Source of the DNA: an uncultured Azospirillum sp. | GTDB lineage: Bacteria; Pseudomonadota; Alphaproteobacteria; RF32; CAG-239 | Reading direction: 5' to 3' | DNA: 28,605 nt | NCBI GenBank assembly: GCA_900542055.1 | Contig: UQMA01000020.1 | Location: 1-28,605, forward strand | In this document: piece after piece, positions 1-8,050 of the stretch | Numbering within the stretch: position 1 is the first letter of the stretch | Layout: the number at the start of each line of letters is the position of its first letter | Translations under genes and position numbers: made by a program | Notes under the pieces: model-generated | Databases searched by the model: none | What the model saw: the letters and a program-made list of their open reading frames with translations, nothing else | Told to the model about the DNA's origin: nothing

Positions 1-24
1 TCCCTTGACGTTTTTGACTATCAT

Positions 25-140
25 CAAAAACGAGGGATGACGGAAAGGAGAAAACTCTTATAAGTCCGTTCAAAAACGAGGGATGACGGAAAGGAGAAAA
101 CGCTTATAAGTTCGTTCAAAAATGAGGGATGACAATGAGG
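25..140. repeat. 46-bp tandem repeat, about 2.5 copies
   Basis: Two nearly identical 46-bp units lie at 25-70 and 71-116, with a third partial copy at 117-140. Each starts CAAAAACGAGGGATGACGG and ends in CTTATAAGTYCGTT, with an 8-bp palindrome CTTATAAG inside. No reading frame spans them. A diverged inverted copy of the same core lies at 28330-28376, so this is probably a dispersed intergenic repeat family and not a local duplication. Confidence 0.85.
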
Positions 141-152
141 AAGAATGACTGT

Positions 153-190
153 AAAAAAATAATCCCTAAAATTTGAATTAGGGATTATTT
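153..190 (-). terminator. Rho-independent terminator of the atp operon
   Basis: A perfect 13-bp inverted repeat (157-169 with 178-190, 8-nt loop) lies just past the atpC stop. On the minus strand it is followed by a run of T, seen as A at 153-156 on the plus strand and continuing into the stem. It ends transcription of atpHAGDC. Confidence 0.85.
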
Positions 191-210
191 TAAAATAGCG
201 CTTATAAAAA

Positions 211-567
211 CTATCTGTTCTTTACAGATGACAAACAATCAACAATCGTCTGATAAAAAGCATCATCTTTTGCTTTTTGCAACGCCTCATCAATTGAAAT
301 ATCATCAAAAGGAATAATATTTTCACTGGCTACGACGCACACATCATTTGCCACAGTGGCAATTCCTTCTTTTACAAAAAAACGTTTTTGGATTTCTCCT
401 TTTTCATCAACAATCTGCAACATTCCGGCATCAAGACGAATTAAACTCGGAGCTCTTTCCGAAATAACCGTTAAATTTACATCGCCGGCAGGCAATATAA
501 CCCCCCAACTGTCACCTTCAGCAACAGTTCTATCCGGTTGTGCCAATTGATAATGAATATCAGTCAT
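211..567 (-). CDS. atpC: ATP synthase F1 subunit epsilon
   Basis: Subunit epsilon of the F1 sector, which joins the gamma shaft to the c-ring and can inhibit ATP hydrolysis. The 118-residue product has the N-terminal beta-sandwich pattern, seen in the stretches LPAGDVNLTVISERAPSLI and LDAGMLQIVDEKGE, and a short C-terminal helical part. The sequence is diverged, so position after atpD supports the call strongly. I place the start at the ATG at 567, whose A is the last base of the atpD stop (TGATG, 1-nt overlap), not at the TTG one codon upstream. It is the last gene of the operon and is followed by a clear terminator. Confidence 0.93.
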   Translation of the reverse strand: MTDIHYQLAQPDRTVAEGDSWGVILPAGDVNLTVISERAPSLIRLDAGMLQIVDEKGEIQKRFFVKEGIATVANDVCVVASENIIPFDDISIDEALQKAKDDAFYQTIVDCLSSVKNR

Positions 568-1997
568 CAAGCTGCCTCGCTATTTTTTATTTTTTCAGCT
601 TTAGCCAAAGCCTGTTCTATTGTGCCGACCATATAAAAAGCTTGTTCCGGAACATCATCATACAAACCTTCCAAAATACCTTTAAAGCCTTTGATGGTGT
701 CTTCAAGTTTAACAAATTCGCCTTTTGTACCGGTAAATACTTCTGCAACAAAGAAAGGCTGGGATAAAAATCTCTGAACCTTGCGAGCTCTGGATACGGT
801 AAGACGATCTTCATCAGACAATTCATCCATACCCAAAATGGCAATAATATCCTGCAATGATTTGTATTTTTGCAAAATCTCTTGCACACCGCGGGCAACG
901 GCATAGTGTTCTTCTCCCACAATTGCCGGTGATAAAACACGGCTGGTAGAATCCAAAGGATCAACCGCCGGATAAATACCCAATTCAGAAATACTGCGGT
1001 TCAAAACCGTTGTTGCATCCAAGTGAGCAAATGTTGTCGCCGGTGCCGGATCGGTCAAGTCATCAGCTGGAACATAAACCGCCTGAACAGAAGTAATAGA
1101 ACCGTTTTTGGTTGAAGTAATACGTTCCTGCATTGCCCCCATATCAGTGCCTAATGTCGGTTGATAGCCCACAGCTGAAGGAATACGACCTAACAAAGCT
1201 GAAATTTCGGAACCTGCTTGAGTAAAGCGGAAGATGTTATCAACAAAGAACAATACATCACGGTGTTCAACATCACGAAAATATTCAGCCTCGGTCAAAC
1301 CAGTCAAAGCAACACGAGCACGGGCTCCTGGCGGTTCATTCATCTGACCATAAACCAGAACGGTTTTAGAATTTTTACCATTGGTATCAATAACACCTGA
1401 ATCAATCATTTCATGATACAAGTCATTGCCCTCACGCGTACGCTCGCCAACACCGGCAAAAACTGAATAACCGCCATGTCCTTTGGCAATGTTGTTAATC
1501 AACTCTTGAATCAAAACTGTTTTACCAACACCGGCGCCGCCAAACAAACCGATTTTTCCGCCTTTTACATAAGGTTCCAACAAATCGATTACTTTAATAC
1601 CGGTAGTCAAAATTTCGGTTTCAGTTGCCTGTTCTGTAAAACTCGGAGCCGGACGGTGAATAGAAAAATGTTCTGAGGCCTCAATATCACCGCGTCCGTC
1701 AACTGCGTTTCCGGTCACATTGATAATACGTCCCAACAACCCCGGACCGACAGGAACTTCGATAGGTTTTCCGGTATTAATAACTTTTACACCGCGTGTC
1801 AAACCATCTGTGGTATCCATAGCAATGGTTCTGACCACCCCTTCTCCGAGTTGTTGTTCTACTTCCAAAACAAGTTCTTTGCCCTGATTTTCACACTTGA
1901 GAGCTGTATAAATGTCAGGCAGCGACTCAATATCATCAAACTTGACATCGACAACCGCTCCCATAATTTGAAATACATATCCGTCTTTGTTGGTCAT
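567..1997 (-). CDS. atpD: ATP synthase F1 subunit beta
   Basis: Catalytic subunit of F1 (476 residues, normal length), which binds and interconverts ADP and ATP at the membrane-bound complex. The Walker A motif GGAGVGKT is at residues 153-160. The DELSDED segment near residue 390 matches the conserved DELSEED loop that contacts gamma. The Shine-Dalgarno sequence AGGAGAAAA lies just upstream of the ATG, and an 18-nt gap separates it from atpG. It ends in a stop/start overlap with atpC. Confidence 0.98.
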   Translation of the reverse strand: MTNKDGYVFQIMGAVVDVKFDDIESLPDIYTALKCENQGKELVLEVEQQLGEGVVRTIAMDTTDGLTRGVKVINTGKPIEVPVGPGLLGRIINVTGNAVDGRGDIEASEHFSIHRPAPSFTEQATETEILTTGIKVIDLLEPYVKGGKIGLFGGAGVGKTVLIQELINNIAKGHGGYSVFAGVGERTREGNDLYHEMIDSGVIDTNGKNSKTVLVYGQMNEPPGARARVALTGLTEAEYFRDVEHRDVLFFVDNIFRFTQAGSEISALLGRIPSAVGYQPTLGTDMGAMQERITSTKNGSITSVQAVYVPADDLTDPAPATTFAHLDATTVLNRSISELGIYPAVDPLDSTSRVLSPAIVGEEHYAVARGVQEILQKYKSLQDIIAILGMDELSDEDRLTVSRARKVQRFLSQPFFVAEVFTGTKGEFVKLEDTIKGFKGILEGLYDDVPEQAFYMVGTIEQALAKAEKIKNSEAA

Positions 1998-2015
1998 AAA
2001 CCTTTTCTCCTAAAA

Positions 2016-2924
2016 TTAAATAGCTTCCGCACCGGCAATAATTTCTGTCAATTCCGTTGTAATTGCCGTTTGACGCAAGCGATTGTAGCGTAATGTCAGT
2101 TTTGAAATCATATCTCCGGCATTGCGTGTTGCGTTGTCCATAGAAGTCATTCTTGCCCCTTGTTCAGAAGCTTGAGAATTTATCATAATGTCAAAAATAA
2201 ATTCTTTGAAGGCCATCGGTATGGTTGTTTCAAGCAATTTGACATTTCCGGGTTCGGCTTCATAATAAGCGTTGCCGTTCATGTCATCGACGCCGGTTTC
2301 GATTTTTGTTACATCAAAAGGCAAAACCTGCTCGCTGACAATATCGCGGCTGAGAGCCGATTTAAAACGGCTGTAAACGATTTCGCAGACATCAATTTTG
2401 TCACCGTTAAACAAAGCTATAATTTCATCAGCTAAACTTACGGCTTCACAATATTCAACACCTTGATTAACAACGGACACATCATTTCTAACAATCAAAT
2501 CGGCATAGTGACGCTTGAGAATGTTATATCCTCTGTGCCCCAAACAAACAACTTGAACGTCTTTTCCCAAAGATTTAAGTTCTTCAATACGCGCCGTAGC
2601 TGCTTTGCCGATTGCATGATTATAGCTGCCGCAAAGACCTTTATCCGATGTCAGAACAACCAACAGATAACGCTGCTGCTGCGGTTTTTCCGCACAAATC
2701 CACGAAGGAATAAGTTCAACGTCATTTTCTTTTGACTGACGGCGCAAAGCCGCCATTGTGCGGCTGACAGATTCGAAAACACCGGTTCTGTAAGGTTCGC
2801 TTTTGGTCAAAACATCTTGAGCGCGGCGCAAGCGGGACGCGGCAACCATTTTCATGGCCGAAGTAATTTTTTCGGTAGATTTTATTGCCGCAATCCGGCT
2901 GCGTAACTCTTTTAAGCCTGCCAT
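2016..2924 (-). CDS. atpG: ATP synthase F1 subunit gamma
   Basis: Central rotor shaft of F1 (302 residues). The N-terminal MAGLKELRSRIAAIKSTEKI and the C-terminal TEITEIIAGAEA-type helix (here TELTEIIAGAEAI) are the two coiled-coil ends that form the shaft and are the most conserved parts of the family. The start is one base after the atpA stop, with an AGAAGG ribosome site inside the end of atpA, so translation is probably coupled. Confidence 0.97.
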   Translation of the reverse strand: MAGLKELRSRIAAIKSTEKITSAMKMVAASRLRRAQDVLTKSEPYRTGVFESVSRTMAALRRQSKENDVELIPSWICAEKPQQQRYLLVVLTSDKGLCGSYNHAIGKAATARIEELKSLGKDVQVVCLGHRGYNILKRHYADLIVRNDVSVVNQGVEYCEAVSLADEIIALFNGDKIDVCEIVYSRFKSALSRDIVSEQVLPFDVTKIETGVDDMNGNAYYEAEPGNVKLLETTIPMAFKEFIFDIMINSQASEQGARMTSMDNATRNAGDMISKLTLRYNRLRQTAITTELTEIIAGAEAI

Positions 2925-2925
2925 T

Positions 2926-4473
2926 TTAAGCCGCCTTCTCCCTAGCTAGGTATTGCTCGGCAAAGCTTGTATAAAAAGCAGTCAATTTTTTATCCAATTC
3001 ATCGGAAATAACTTTCTTTTCATTAAGCTCTTCCAAAAACTCAGGATGTTCTTCAACAATTTTGCGACGAGCTTCGGCTTCAAAAATTTTGATTTCATTA
3101 ACCGGAATCTTATCCAGAAAACCGCGGACACCCGCAAAAATGATAGCCACTTCTTCAGCTACCGGCAACGGCGAATATACAGGCTGTTCCAAAAGAACCG
3201 TCAAACGTTCGCCACGCGCCAAAAGCTGTTTGGTAGAAGCATCCAAATCAGAAGCAAACTTTGCAAAAGAAGCCATTTCACGATACTGAGCCAAATCAAG
3301 TTTTATCTTACCGGCCACTTGCTTCATAGCTTTAATTTGCGCCGCCGACCCTACACGGCTAACTGATATACCTACGTTAACCGCCGGTCTGATACCCTGA
3401 TAGAACAAAGAGGTTTCCAAAAATATCTGTCCGTCCGTAATAGAAATTACGTTCGTCGGAATATAAGCCGAAACATCTCCTGCTTGAGTTTCAATTACAG
3501 GCAATGCCGTTAACGAACCGCCGCCGTTTTCATCGCTCATTTTAGCAGCGCGTTCCAACAAACGTGAATGCAAATAGAATACATCGCCCGGATAAGCTTC
3601 GCGCCCTGGTGGACGGCGGAGCAACAGCGACATTTGACGATATGCCGTAGCCTGTTTGGACAAGTCATCATAAAAGATAACCGCATGCATACCGTTATCG
3701 CGGAAAAATTCACCCATTGCGCATCCTGAATACGGTGCAATAAACTGCAAAGGAGCCGCGTCGGAAGCTGTGGCGGCAACAACGATTGTATAATCCATAG
3801 CGCCGTGATCTTTCAAAGTTTGAACAACCTGCGCTACAGTTGAACGCTTTTGTCCTACCGCAACATAAATACAATATAATTTGTCTTTTTCCGATTTAGC
3901 TTGCTCGTTAATACGTTTTTGATTGATAATTGTATCAACGATAATTGATGTTTTACCTGTTTGACGGTCACCGATAATCAACTCACGCTGTCCGCGCCCG
4001 ATAGGAATAAGAGCGTCGACGATTTTAAGTCCGGTCTGCATAGGTTCGCAAACACTTTGTCTGGCAATAATTCCGGGAGCTTTAACTTCCGAATTACTGA
4101 ATTTTTCAGCTTTTATTGCTCCCATGCCGTCAATAGGCTCACCCAAGGCATTTACAACCCGCCCTAAAAGTTCTTTTCCGACCGGCACGCTGACAATTTT
4201 GTCCGTACGTTTTACAATGTCGCCTTCTTTAATGCCGGTATCATCACCGAACAAAACCACGCCGACATTATCTTCTTCCAGATTAAGAGCCATTCCCTTA
4301 ACACCGTTCGGAAACTCGACCATTTCATTATATTTGACATTGTCAAGTCCATAAACGCGAGCAATGCCGTCACCGACAGACAAAACTCTTCCCACTTCGG
4401 CAACATCAATATTTGCTTTAGATTCAGCTATTTTTGCTTCTAAAACAGATGCGATTTCACTTGCACCAGACAT
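2926..4473 (-). CDS. atpA: ATP synthase F1 subunit alpha
   Basis: Non-catalytic nucleotide-binding subunit of the alpha3-beta3 hexamer (515 residues, normal). The Walker A motif GDRQTGKT is at residues 168-175, and the SVSRVGSAAQ segment near residue 370 carries the arginine that reaches into the beta active site. The N-terminal helix that docks to delta is present. It starts one base after the atpH stop. Confidence 0.98.
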   Translation of the reverse strand: MSGASEIASVLEAKIAESKANIDVAEVGRVLSVGDGIARVYGLDNVKYNEMVEFPNGVKGMALNLEEDNVGVVLFGDDTGIKEGDIVKRTDKIVSVPVGKELLGRVVNALGEPIDGMGAIKAEKFSNSEVKAPGIIARQSVCEPMQTGLKIVDALIPIGRGQRELIIGDRQTGKTSIIVDTIINQKRINEQAKSEKDKLYCIYVAVGQKRSTVAQVVQTLKDHGAMDYTIVVAATASDAAPLQFIAPYSGCAMGEFFRDNGMHAVIFYDDLSKQATAYRQMSLLLRRPPGREAYPGDVFYLHSRLLERAAKMSDENGGGSLTALPVIETQAGDVSAYIPTNVISITDGQIFLETSLFYQGIRPAVNVGISVSRVGSAAQIKAMKQVAGKIKLDLAQYREMASFAKFASDLDASTKQLLARGERLTVLLEQPVYSPLPVAEEVAIIFAGVRGFLDKIPVNEIKIFEAEARRKIVEEHPEFLEELNEKKVISDELDKKLTAFYTSFAEQYLAREKAA

Positions 4474-4474
4474 A

Positions 4475-5029
4475 TTATATTGTCCCTTTCATCAACAATT
4501 CCATGCGTTCCAATTTTCCTTTGACTGAATCGTCTATTAATTCTGAACCGCATTCTATCAGCAATCCGCCTAAAATTTCAGGTCTTATTTTATACTTAAC
4601 CACAACTTTATTGCCCGTATACTTTTCCAAAGCCGCCATAAGGCTGTTTTTTTGGCTTTCAGACAATTCTATAACCGTATTGACGGTAACGGGAACTATA
4701 TGTTTGCGGTGATAATAAATTTGTTTGAATTCTTTTAAAACTTCAACAAGCATGCCGACACGCCCATTATCCGCCATAACAGACAATAGCCCGACCATCG
4801 GCTTTGACATTTTTTTGATAGCGGCAATTTCGGTTAAGGCTTCTTTTTTTCCTTGATTATCCCAAATAGGATTGGATAAATATCCGATTATCTTGGAATT
4901 TGAAGCCAATTCGGCGGCAAATGATTCGCTTTCCGACAAAAGAAGAGCTTCTTCGCCATTTTTAGCCGCTGTTTCATACAGCGCTTCGGCGTAAGATTTG
5001 ATTAACTTATTTTGTTCGTTTTTTTTCAT
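4475..5029 (-). CDS. atpH: ATP synthase F1 subunit delta
   Basis: Delta/OSCP subunit (184 residues), part of the peripheral stalk that holds the alpha3-beta3 head to F0. The N-terminal all-helical domain begins SYAEALYETAAK, typical of the family. The C-terminal signature appears as KIRPEILGGLLIECGSELID, near residues 148-167. It is the first F1 gene, 64 nt downstream of priA. F0 genes are not in the window, which fits the split atp loci common in Alphaproteobacteria. Confidence 0.96.
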   Translation of the reverse strand: MKKNEQNKLIKSYAEALYETAAKNGEEALLLSESESFAAELASNSKIIGYLSNPIWDNQGKKEALTEIAAIKKMSKPMVGLLSVMADNGRVGMLVEVLKEFKQIYYHRKHIVPVTVNTVIELSESQKNSLMAALEKYTGNKVVVKYKIRPEILGGLLIECGSELIDDSVKGKLERMELLMKGTI

Positions 5030-5041
5030 AACTCTGCTCTT

Positions 5042-5070
5042 TTCAAAACTGGCTTGTACTATAATGTCAA
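5042..5070 (-). promoter_or_regulatory. Possible promoter for the atp operon
   Basis: In the 64-nt priA-atpH gap a perfect -35 TTGACA (minus strand, 5070-5065) is followed after 17 nt by the weak -10 TTTGAA (5047-5042). The atp genes could also be read from the priA promoter. The poor -10 keeps this tentative. Confidence 0.35.
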
Positions 5071-5093
5071 TTAGTTTCTAATTTATTAATTTC

Positions 5094-7265
5094 TTACATG
5101 AATGAATAAGGATCAATATCAACTTCGACACGCACCTGAGCCGGAATGTTTATTTTTTCAAGCCAGATTTTCAGTACTTGCTGAATATTTATACTGCGGG
5201 CGGTTTTTAAAAGCAACCTAAAACGATATTTATTCCTCAACATAAACACAGGCGCCGGAGCCGGCCCCAAAGTGGTTATATATTCGTTATTAGGTGCCGT
5301 TTGCCCCAAAGCCACGGCTATTTTTTCAGCCAAAACCGATTTTTCGCTGCTGACAATTAATGCTGCTAATTTTCCGTAAGGAGGCATAGACAGCATGCGC
5401 CGCGTTTGCTTTTCCAAATCCAAAAACTTTCCGCGGTCATTATCAGCCAAAGCTTGCAAAACCGCATTTTCAGGATACAAAGTCTGCACGATTACCTCTC
5501 CGCTTTTTCCACCGCGTCCGGCGCGCCCCGAAACTTGCGAAAGCAGCTGAAAAGTTTGTTCGGCAGCCCGCAAATCGCTTCCCATCAGTCCTAAATCAGC
5601 ATCGACTATTCCCACCAGAGTCAATTCGGGAAAATGGTGCCCTTTAGCCAAAATCTGCGTACCAACCATAATATCCAGATTGCCTTTTTCCATTTCATCA
5701 AAAATTTTTGACAATTCGGCAACGCTTGACGTGGTGTCGCTTGACAAAATTTTAACTCTCGCATCAGGAAAACGCCCCGAAACTTCTTCAGCGATTCTTT
5801 CCACTCCCGGTCCGCAGGCAGCCAATCCGCTTTCGGAATGGCAATCCGGACAACATTTCGGCCGGTTAATCATATAGCCACAGCGGTGGCAAATCAGCTT
5901 TCCGCTGGCTTTATGCTCTGCCAGCCACGCAGTGCAATGCGGGCATTGTATTCTATGTCCGCAATCGTGGCATATAATCAGCGGCGCATAACCGCGGCGA
6001 TTTAAAAACAGCATAGACTGTTCGCCTTTGTTCAAATTTTCTTTCAGAGCATCAACCAATGTCGGAGATAACCACGATTTTCCCCAAGCGCCTTTTTGCG
6101 GACGATCTTTTTTCAAATCCACAATTTTAATTTCGGGCAGGCTTGCGCCGGCAAATCTTTTAGTCAATCTGACTGAATCATATTTTCCGTTTTCAACATT
6201 TACAACCGTTTCAAGATCCGGCGTAGCTGTTGATAATATCAAAGGAAAATGCTCAAATTTTGCCCTCATAACAGCCATATCTCGGCATTGATAATTTACA
6301 AAATCTTCCTGTTTAAAAGAATGGTCATGACTTTCATCTATAACTATCAGCCCTAATTCCGGATAGGGCAAAAACAATGCCGAACGCGCACCGACAATCA
6401 CTCTGGCGCGTCCTTCTGCAGCTGCAATCCATGTGTCGGTACGTTCTCTTATACCAAGCCCCGAATGCCAACAAGCCGGTTTGACGCCAAAACGCTGTTC
6501 AAAACGGGCGAGCCATTGCGCTGTTAATGAAATTTCGGGAACCAAAATTAATACTTGTTTTTGTTGCTGCAATGCTTCCGCCGCCGCTTCAAAATAAACT
6601 TCTGTTTTACCGCTTCCGGTTACACCGTCTATTAATGTAACGGAAAAGCCTTTTCCGATTTTTGCTTTCACATTATCAGCCGCCTGCTGTTGTTCTTCGG
6701 TTAATTTCACACTCAAAAAATCGGGTTTAGGTTCATTATAAGTTTTTTTCTTTATTTCTTTTTTACCTAAAACAACACCCGCTTTCAGCAAAGTGTCAAC
6801 CACACCGGCACCGCATCCCGCTCCGCGGCAAATTTCGGCTTTTGTATAAGCCCCGTGTTTTAACAAATCAATCACATGCCAACGGGCATCAGAATTTTTG
6901 AGTCCGGCTTCGGCCAAAGTTTTTCCTGTCAGCTGATAAAAAGTTTCCGTAGGTTCGTCTTCAAATGCCTGTTTGACGCTGATTACCATTTTCAGCACCA
7001 TTCCCGCTGGAGCCATATTATATTCAGCAACAAACTTAATAAATTCAATAAGTTCTTTATCAAAAGGTTTAAAATTATACTTTTTAATGACTTTTTTGAT
7101 TTTTTCCGAAGCGCAATCAGAGCTTTTGCCTATTTTCCAAACCACGCCGACAGCCTCTGTCTTTCCCCATGGAACACGGACAAGCGTTCCCAGTTGCAAT
7201 TCATCATCGCAAAGGTAATCAAACGGCTCATCAAACGGCAGCGGAAGCAAAACTCCGACAATCAT
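5094..7265 (-). CDS. priA: Primosomal protein N' (replication restart helicase PriA)
   Basis: Superfamily 2 DNA helicase that binds stalled forks and reloads the replicative helicase. With the start at 7265 the protein has 723 residues. The N-terminal DNA-binding domain begins MIVGVLLPLPFDEPFDYL. The Walker A GVTGSGKT is at about 214-221, and the Walker B is the variant DESH (IVIDESHDHSF). The zinc-binding insertion has the expected eight cysteines in four CxxC pairs (CHDC, CPHC, CHRC, CPDC). The frame stays open upstream to 7400, but the added residues are unlike PriA, whereas AGAAAGG lies 8 nt before the ATG at 7265. The stop is 64 nt before atpH. Confidence 0.96.
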   Translation of the reverse strand: MIVGVLLPLPFDEPFDYLCDDELQLGTLVRVPWGKTEAVGVVWKIGKSSDCASEKIKKVIKKYNFKPFDKELIEFIKFVAEYNMAPAGMVLKMVISVKQAFEDEPTETFYQLTGKTLAEAGLKNSDARWHVIDLLKHGAYTKAEICRGAGCGAGVVDTLLKAGVVLGKKEIKKKTYNEPKPDFLSVKLTEEQQQAADNVKAKIGKGFSVTLIDGVTGSGKTEVYFEAAAEALQQQKQVLILVPEISLTAQWLARFEQRFGVKPACWHSGLGIRERTDTWIAAAEGRARVIVGARSALFLPYPELGLIVIDESHDHSFKQEDFVNYQCRDMAVMRAKFEHFPLILSTATPDLETVVNVENGKYDSVRLTKRFAGASLPEIKIVDLKKDRPQKGAWGKSWLSPTLVDALKENLNKGEQSMLFLNRRGYAPLIICHDCGHRIQCPHCTAWLAEHKASGKLICHRCGYMINRPKCCPDCHSESGLAACGPGVERIAEEVSGRFPDARVKILSSDTTSSVAELSKIFDEMEKGNLDIMVGTQILAKGHHFPELTLVGIVDADLGLMGSDLRAAEQTFQLLSQVSGRAGRGGKSGEVIVQTLYPENAVLQALADNDRGKFLDLEKQTRRMLSMPPYGKLAALIVSSEKSVLAEKIAVALGQTAPNNEYITTLGPAPAPVFMLRNKYRFRLLLKTARSINIQQVLKIWLEKINIPAQVRVEVDIDPYSFM

Positions 7266-7363
7266 ATTTTTTGCCTTTCTCAAGAAAAGCTTATCATATA
7301 CACAGCCTGAAAAAATATAAATGCCAAAGCTGAACAATCCCCAGAAATTTAAAAAATAAGGAT

Positions 7364-7408
7364 AAAAAAATGAGGGATCAAATCCTGAAAAACAGAACAA
7401 GAACCCTC
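7364..7408 (-). terminator. Possible second terminator in the priA leader
   Basis: Minus-strand GAGGG (7408-7404) can pair with CCCTC (7376-7372), enclosing a small CTG/CAG hairpin, and a run of seven T (7370-7364) follows. The hairpin is weaker than the one at 7421-7468. It may back up that terminator or act as an attenuator ahead of priA. Confidence 0.35.
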
Positions 7409-7415
7409 TATATAT

Positions 7416-7605
7416 AAAAACTATCGGCCAAAACGTCTGAAATCACTTCAGTCTAACAAAACCGATAGAAACTATGGCCTAAAATCAGGTTGACAATATA
7501 ATATGTAATAAAATACTGCCTGAGAAAATTATTTAATCACAGAAAAATCCGCGACCGCCATAGCGATTGTTTGTTAAGTAATTTAAACAATAATAATTTT
7601 CTCAG
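7416..7605 (-). ncRNA. Candidate structured small RNA, about 190 nt
   Basis: No protein is plausible here, but the minus strand has a strong promoter just upstream and a terminator at the end. The predicted RNA would begin with CTGAGAAAATTATT (7605-7592), which is perfectly complementary over 14 bp to AATAATTTTCTCAG (7533-7520). Directly inside is a 7-bp hairpin (7591-7585 with 7572-7566). In the loop, CTATGGC (7563-7557) can pair with GCCATAG (7478-7472) outside the stem, which would make a pseudoknot. The 3' end is CTATCGG/CCGATAG (7468-7462 with 7427-7421) around a CTGAA/TTCAG hairpin, then TTTTT. I do not recognise the family. The size would suit a 6S-like RNA, but I see no proof. It could also be a long leader of priA with an attenuator. 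Confidence 0.5.
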
Positions 7606-7611
7606 TTATTG

Positions 7612-7640
7612 ATTATGAATGTTTTAAGCGTCTATGTCAA
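7612..7640 (-). promoter_or_regulatory. Strong sigma-70-type promoter for the candidate small RNA
   Basis: Minus strand TTGACA (7640-7635), a 17-nt spacer, then CATAAT (7617-7612): a perfect -35 and a 5/6 -10. The expected start site, about 7 nt downstream, falls on the first base of the 14-bp stem at 7605. Confidence 0.65.
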
Positions 7641-7650
7641 GTTTTATCGA

Positions 7651-7690
7651 AAAAAAATAAAGCCGCTATTTCTTTATTGAAATAGCGGCT
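7651..7690 (-). terminator. Terminator of the 76-residue gene
   Basis: A perfect 11-bp stem AGCCGCTATTT/AAATAGCGGCT (7661-7671 with 7680-7690) is followed on the minus strand by a T-rich tract (A-rich at 7651-7660). It lies 26 nt after the stop of the gene at 7717-7947. Confidence 0.85.
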
Positions 7691-7716
7691 TCGACATCGG
7701 CTGCGATTTGGAAAAA

Positions 7717-7947
7717 TCACCTTATCAAAACAACCGGAGCGTTGTGAGGATCATCTCCTTCAATCAAAACGTGGTCGCCAGCTTTAAGAAGGTAACGCTT
7801 AATGCCGTCTTTAGGGTACTCAAAAGTACGATAAATACCACCTTCTATCATTACAAGGTTGCGACTTACAATCTGTCCCGTTTCTGGGTCGGTATAAATT
7901 GCATGCTGAGCTTTTACAATTTTATACCATTTCTGAGTTTTGTTCAT
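7717..7947 (-). CDS. Small conserved-looking protein of unknown function
   Basis: A 76-residue soluble protein, beginning MNKTQKWYKIVKAQHAIYTD. I recognise no family. It has no signal peptide, membrane helix or cysteine. Alternating hydrophobic stretches (VMIEGGIYRTFEYP, HVLIEGDDPHNAPVVLIR) suggest a small beta-rich fold. The gene has its own excellent terminator, and a TTGACA -35 lies upstream, sharing bases with the xerC promoter. The ribosome site is weak. The dedicated terminator and promoter argue that it is real. Confidence 0.7.
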   Translation of the reverse strand: MNKTQKWYKIVKAQHAIYTDPETGQIVSRNLVMIEGGIYRTFEYPKDGIKRYLLKAGDHVLIEGDDPHNAPVVLIR

Positions 7948-7977
7948 AATATAAAAAATAATTGGTAATATGTGTTA

Positions 7978-8028
7978 TCAATATACAAATTTATATTTTT
8001 TGTCAATGTTTTTACAAAAAATTAAACT
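7978..8028. promoter_or_regulatory. Back-to-back promoters sharing one -35 hexamer
   Basis: Plus strand: TTGTCA (8000-8005), 17 nt, TAAACT (8023-8028), reading into xerC. Minus strand: TTGACA (8006-8001), 17 nt, TATTGA (7983-7978), reading into the 76-residue gene. The two -35 boxes overlap by five bases, so polymerase could occupy only one direction at a time. A TATAAT at 8037-8042 just before the xerC ATG is an alternative -10 but has no good -35. Confidence 0.45.
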
Positions 8029-8050
8029 CAAAAATGATATAATAGGCAGT

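Noticed and set aside
25..140. Possible CRISPR array at the left end
   Set aside because: The 46-bp units are contiguous with no unique spacers, and there are no cas genes.
7266..7400. Longer N-terminus of PriA with a hydrophobic segment
   Set aside because: The added 45 residues are unlike PriA and overlap a probable terminator; a good ribosome site precedes the ATG at 7265.
7416..7605. Signal-recognition-particle RNA, tmRNA or RNase P RNA
   Set aside because: None of their hallmark motifs (GGAAGGAAGCAGC, a tRNA-like T loop with a tag frame, or GAGGAAAGTCC) is visible.
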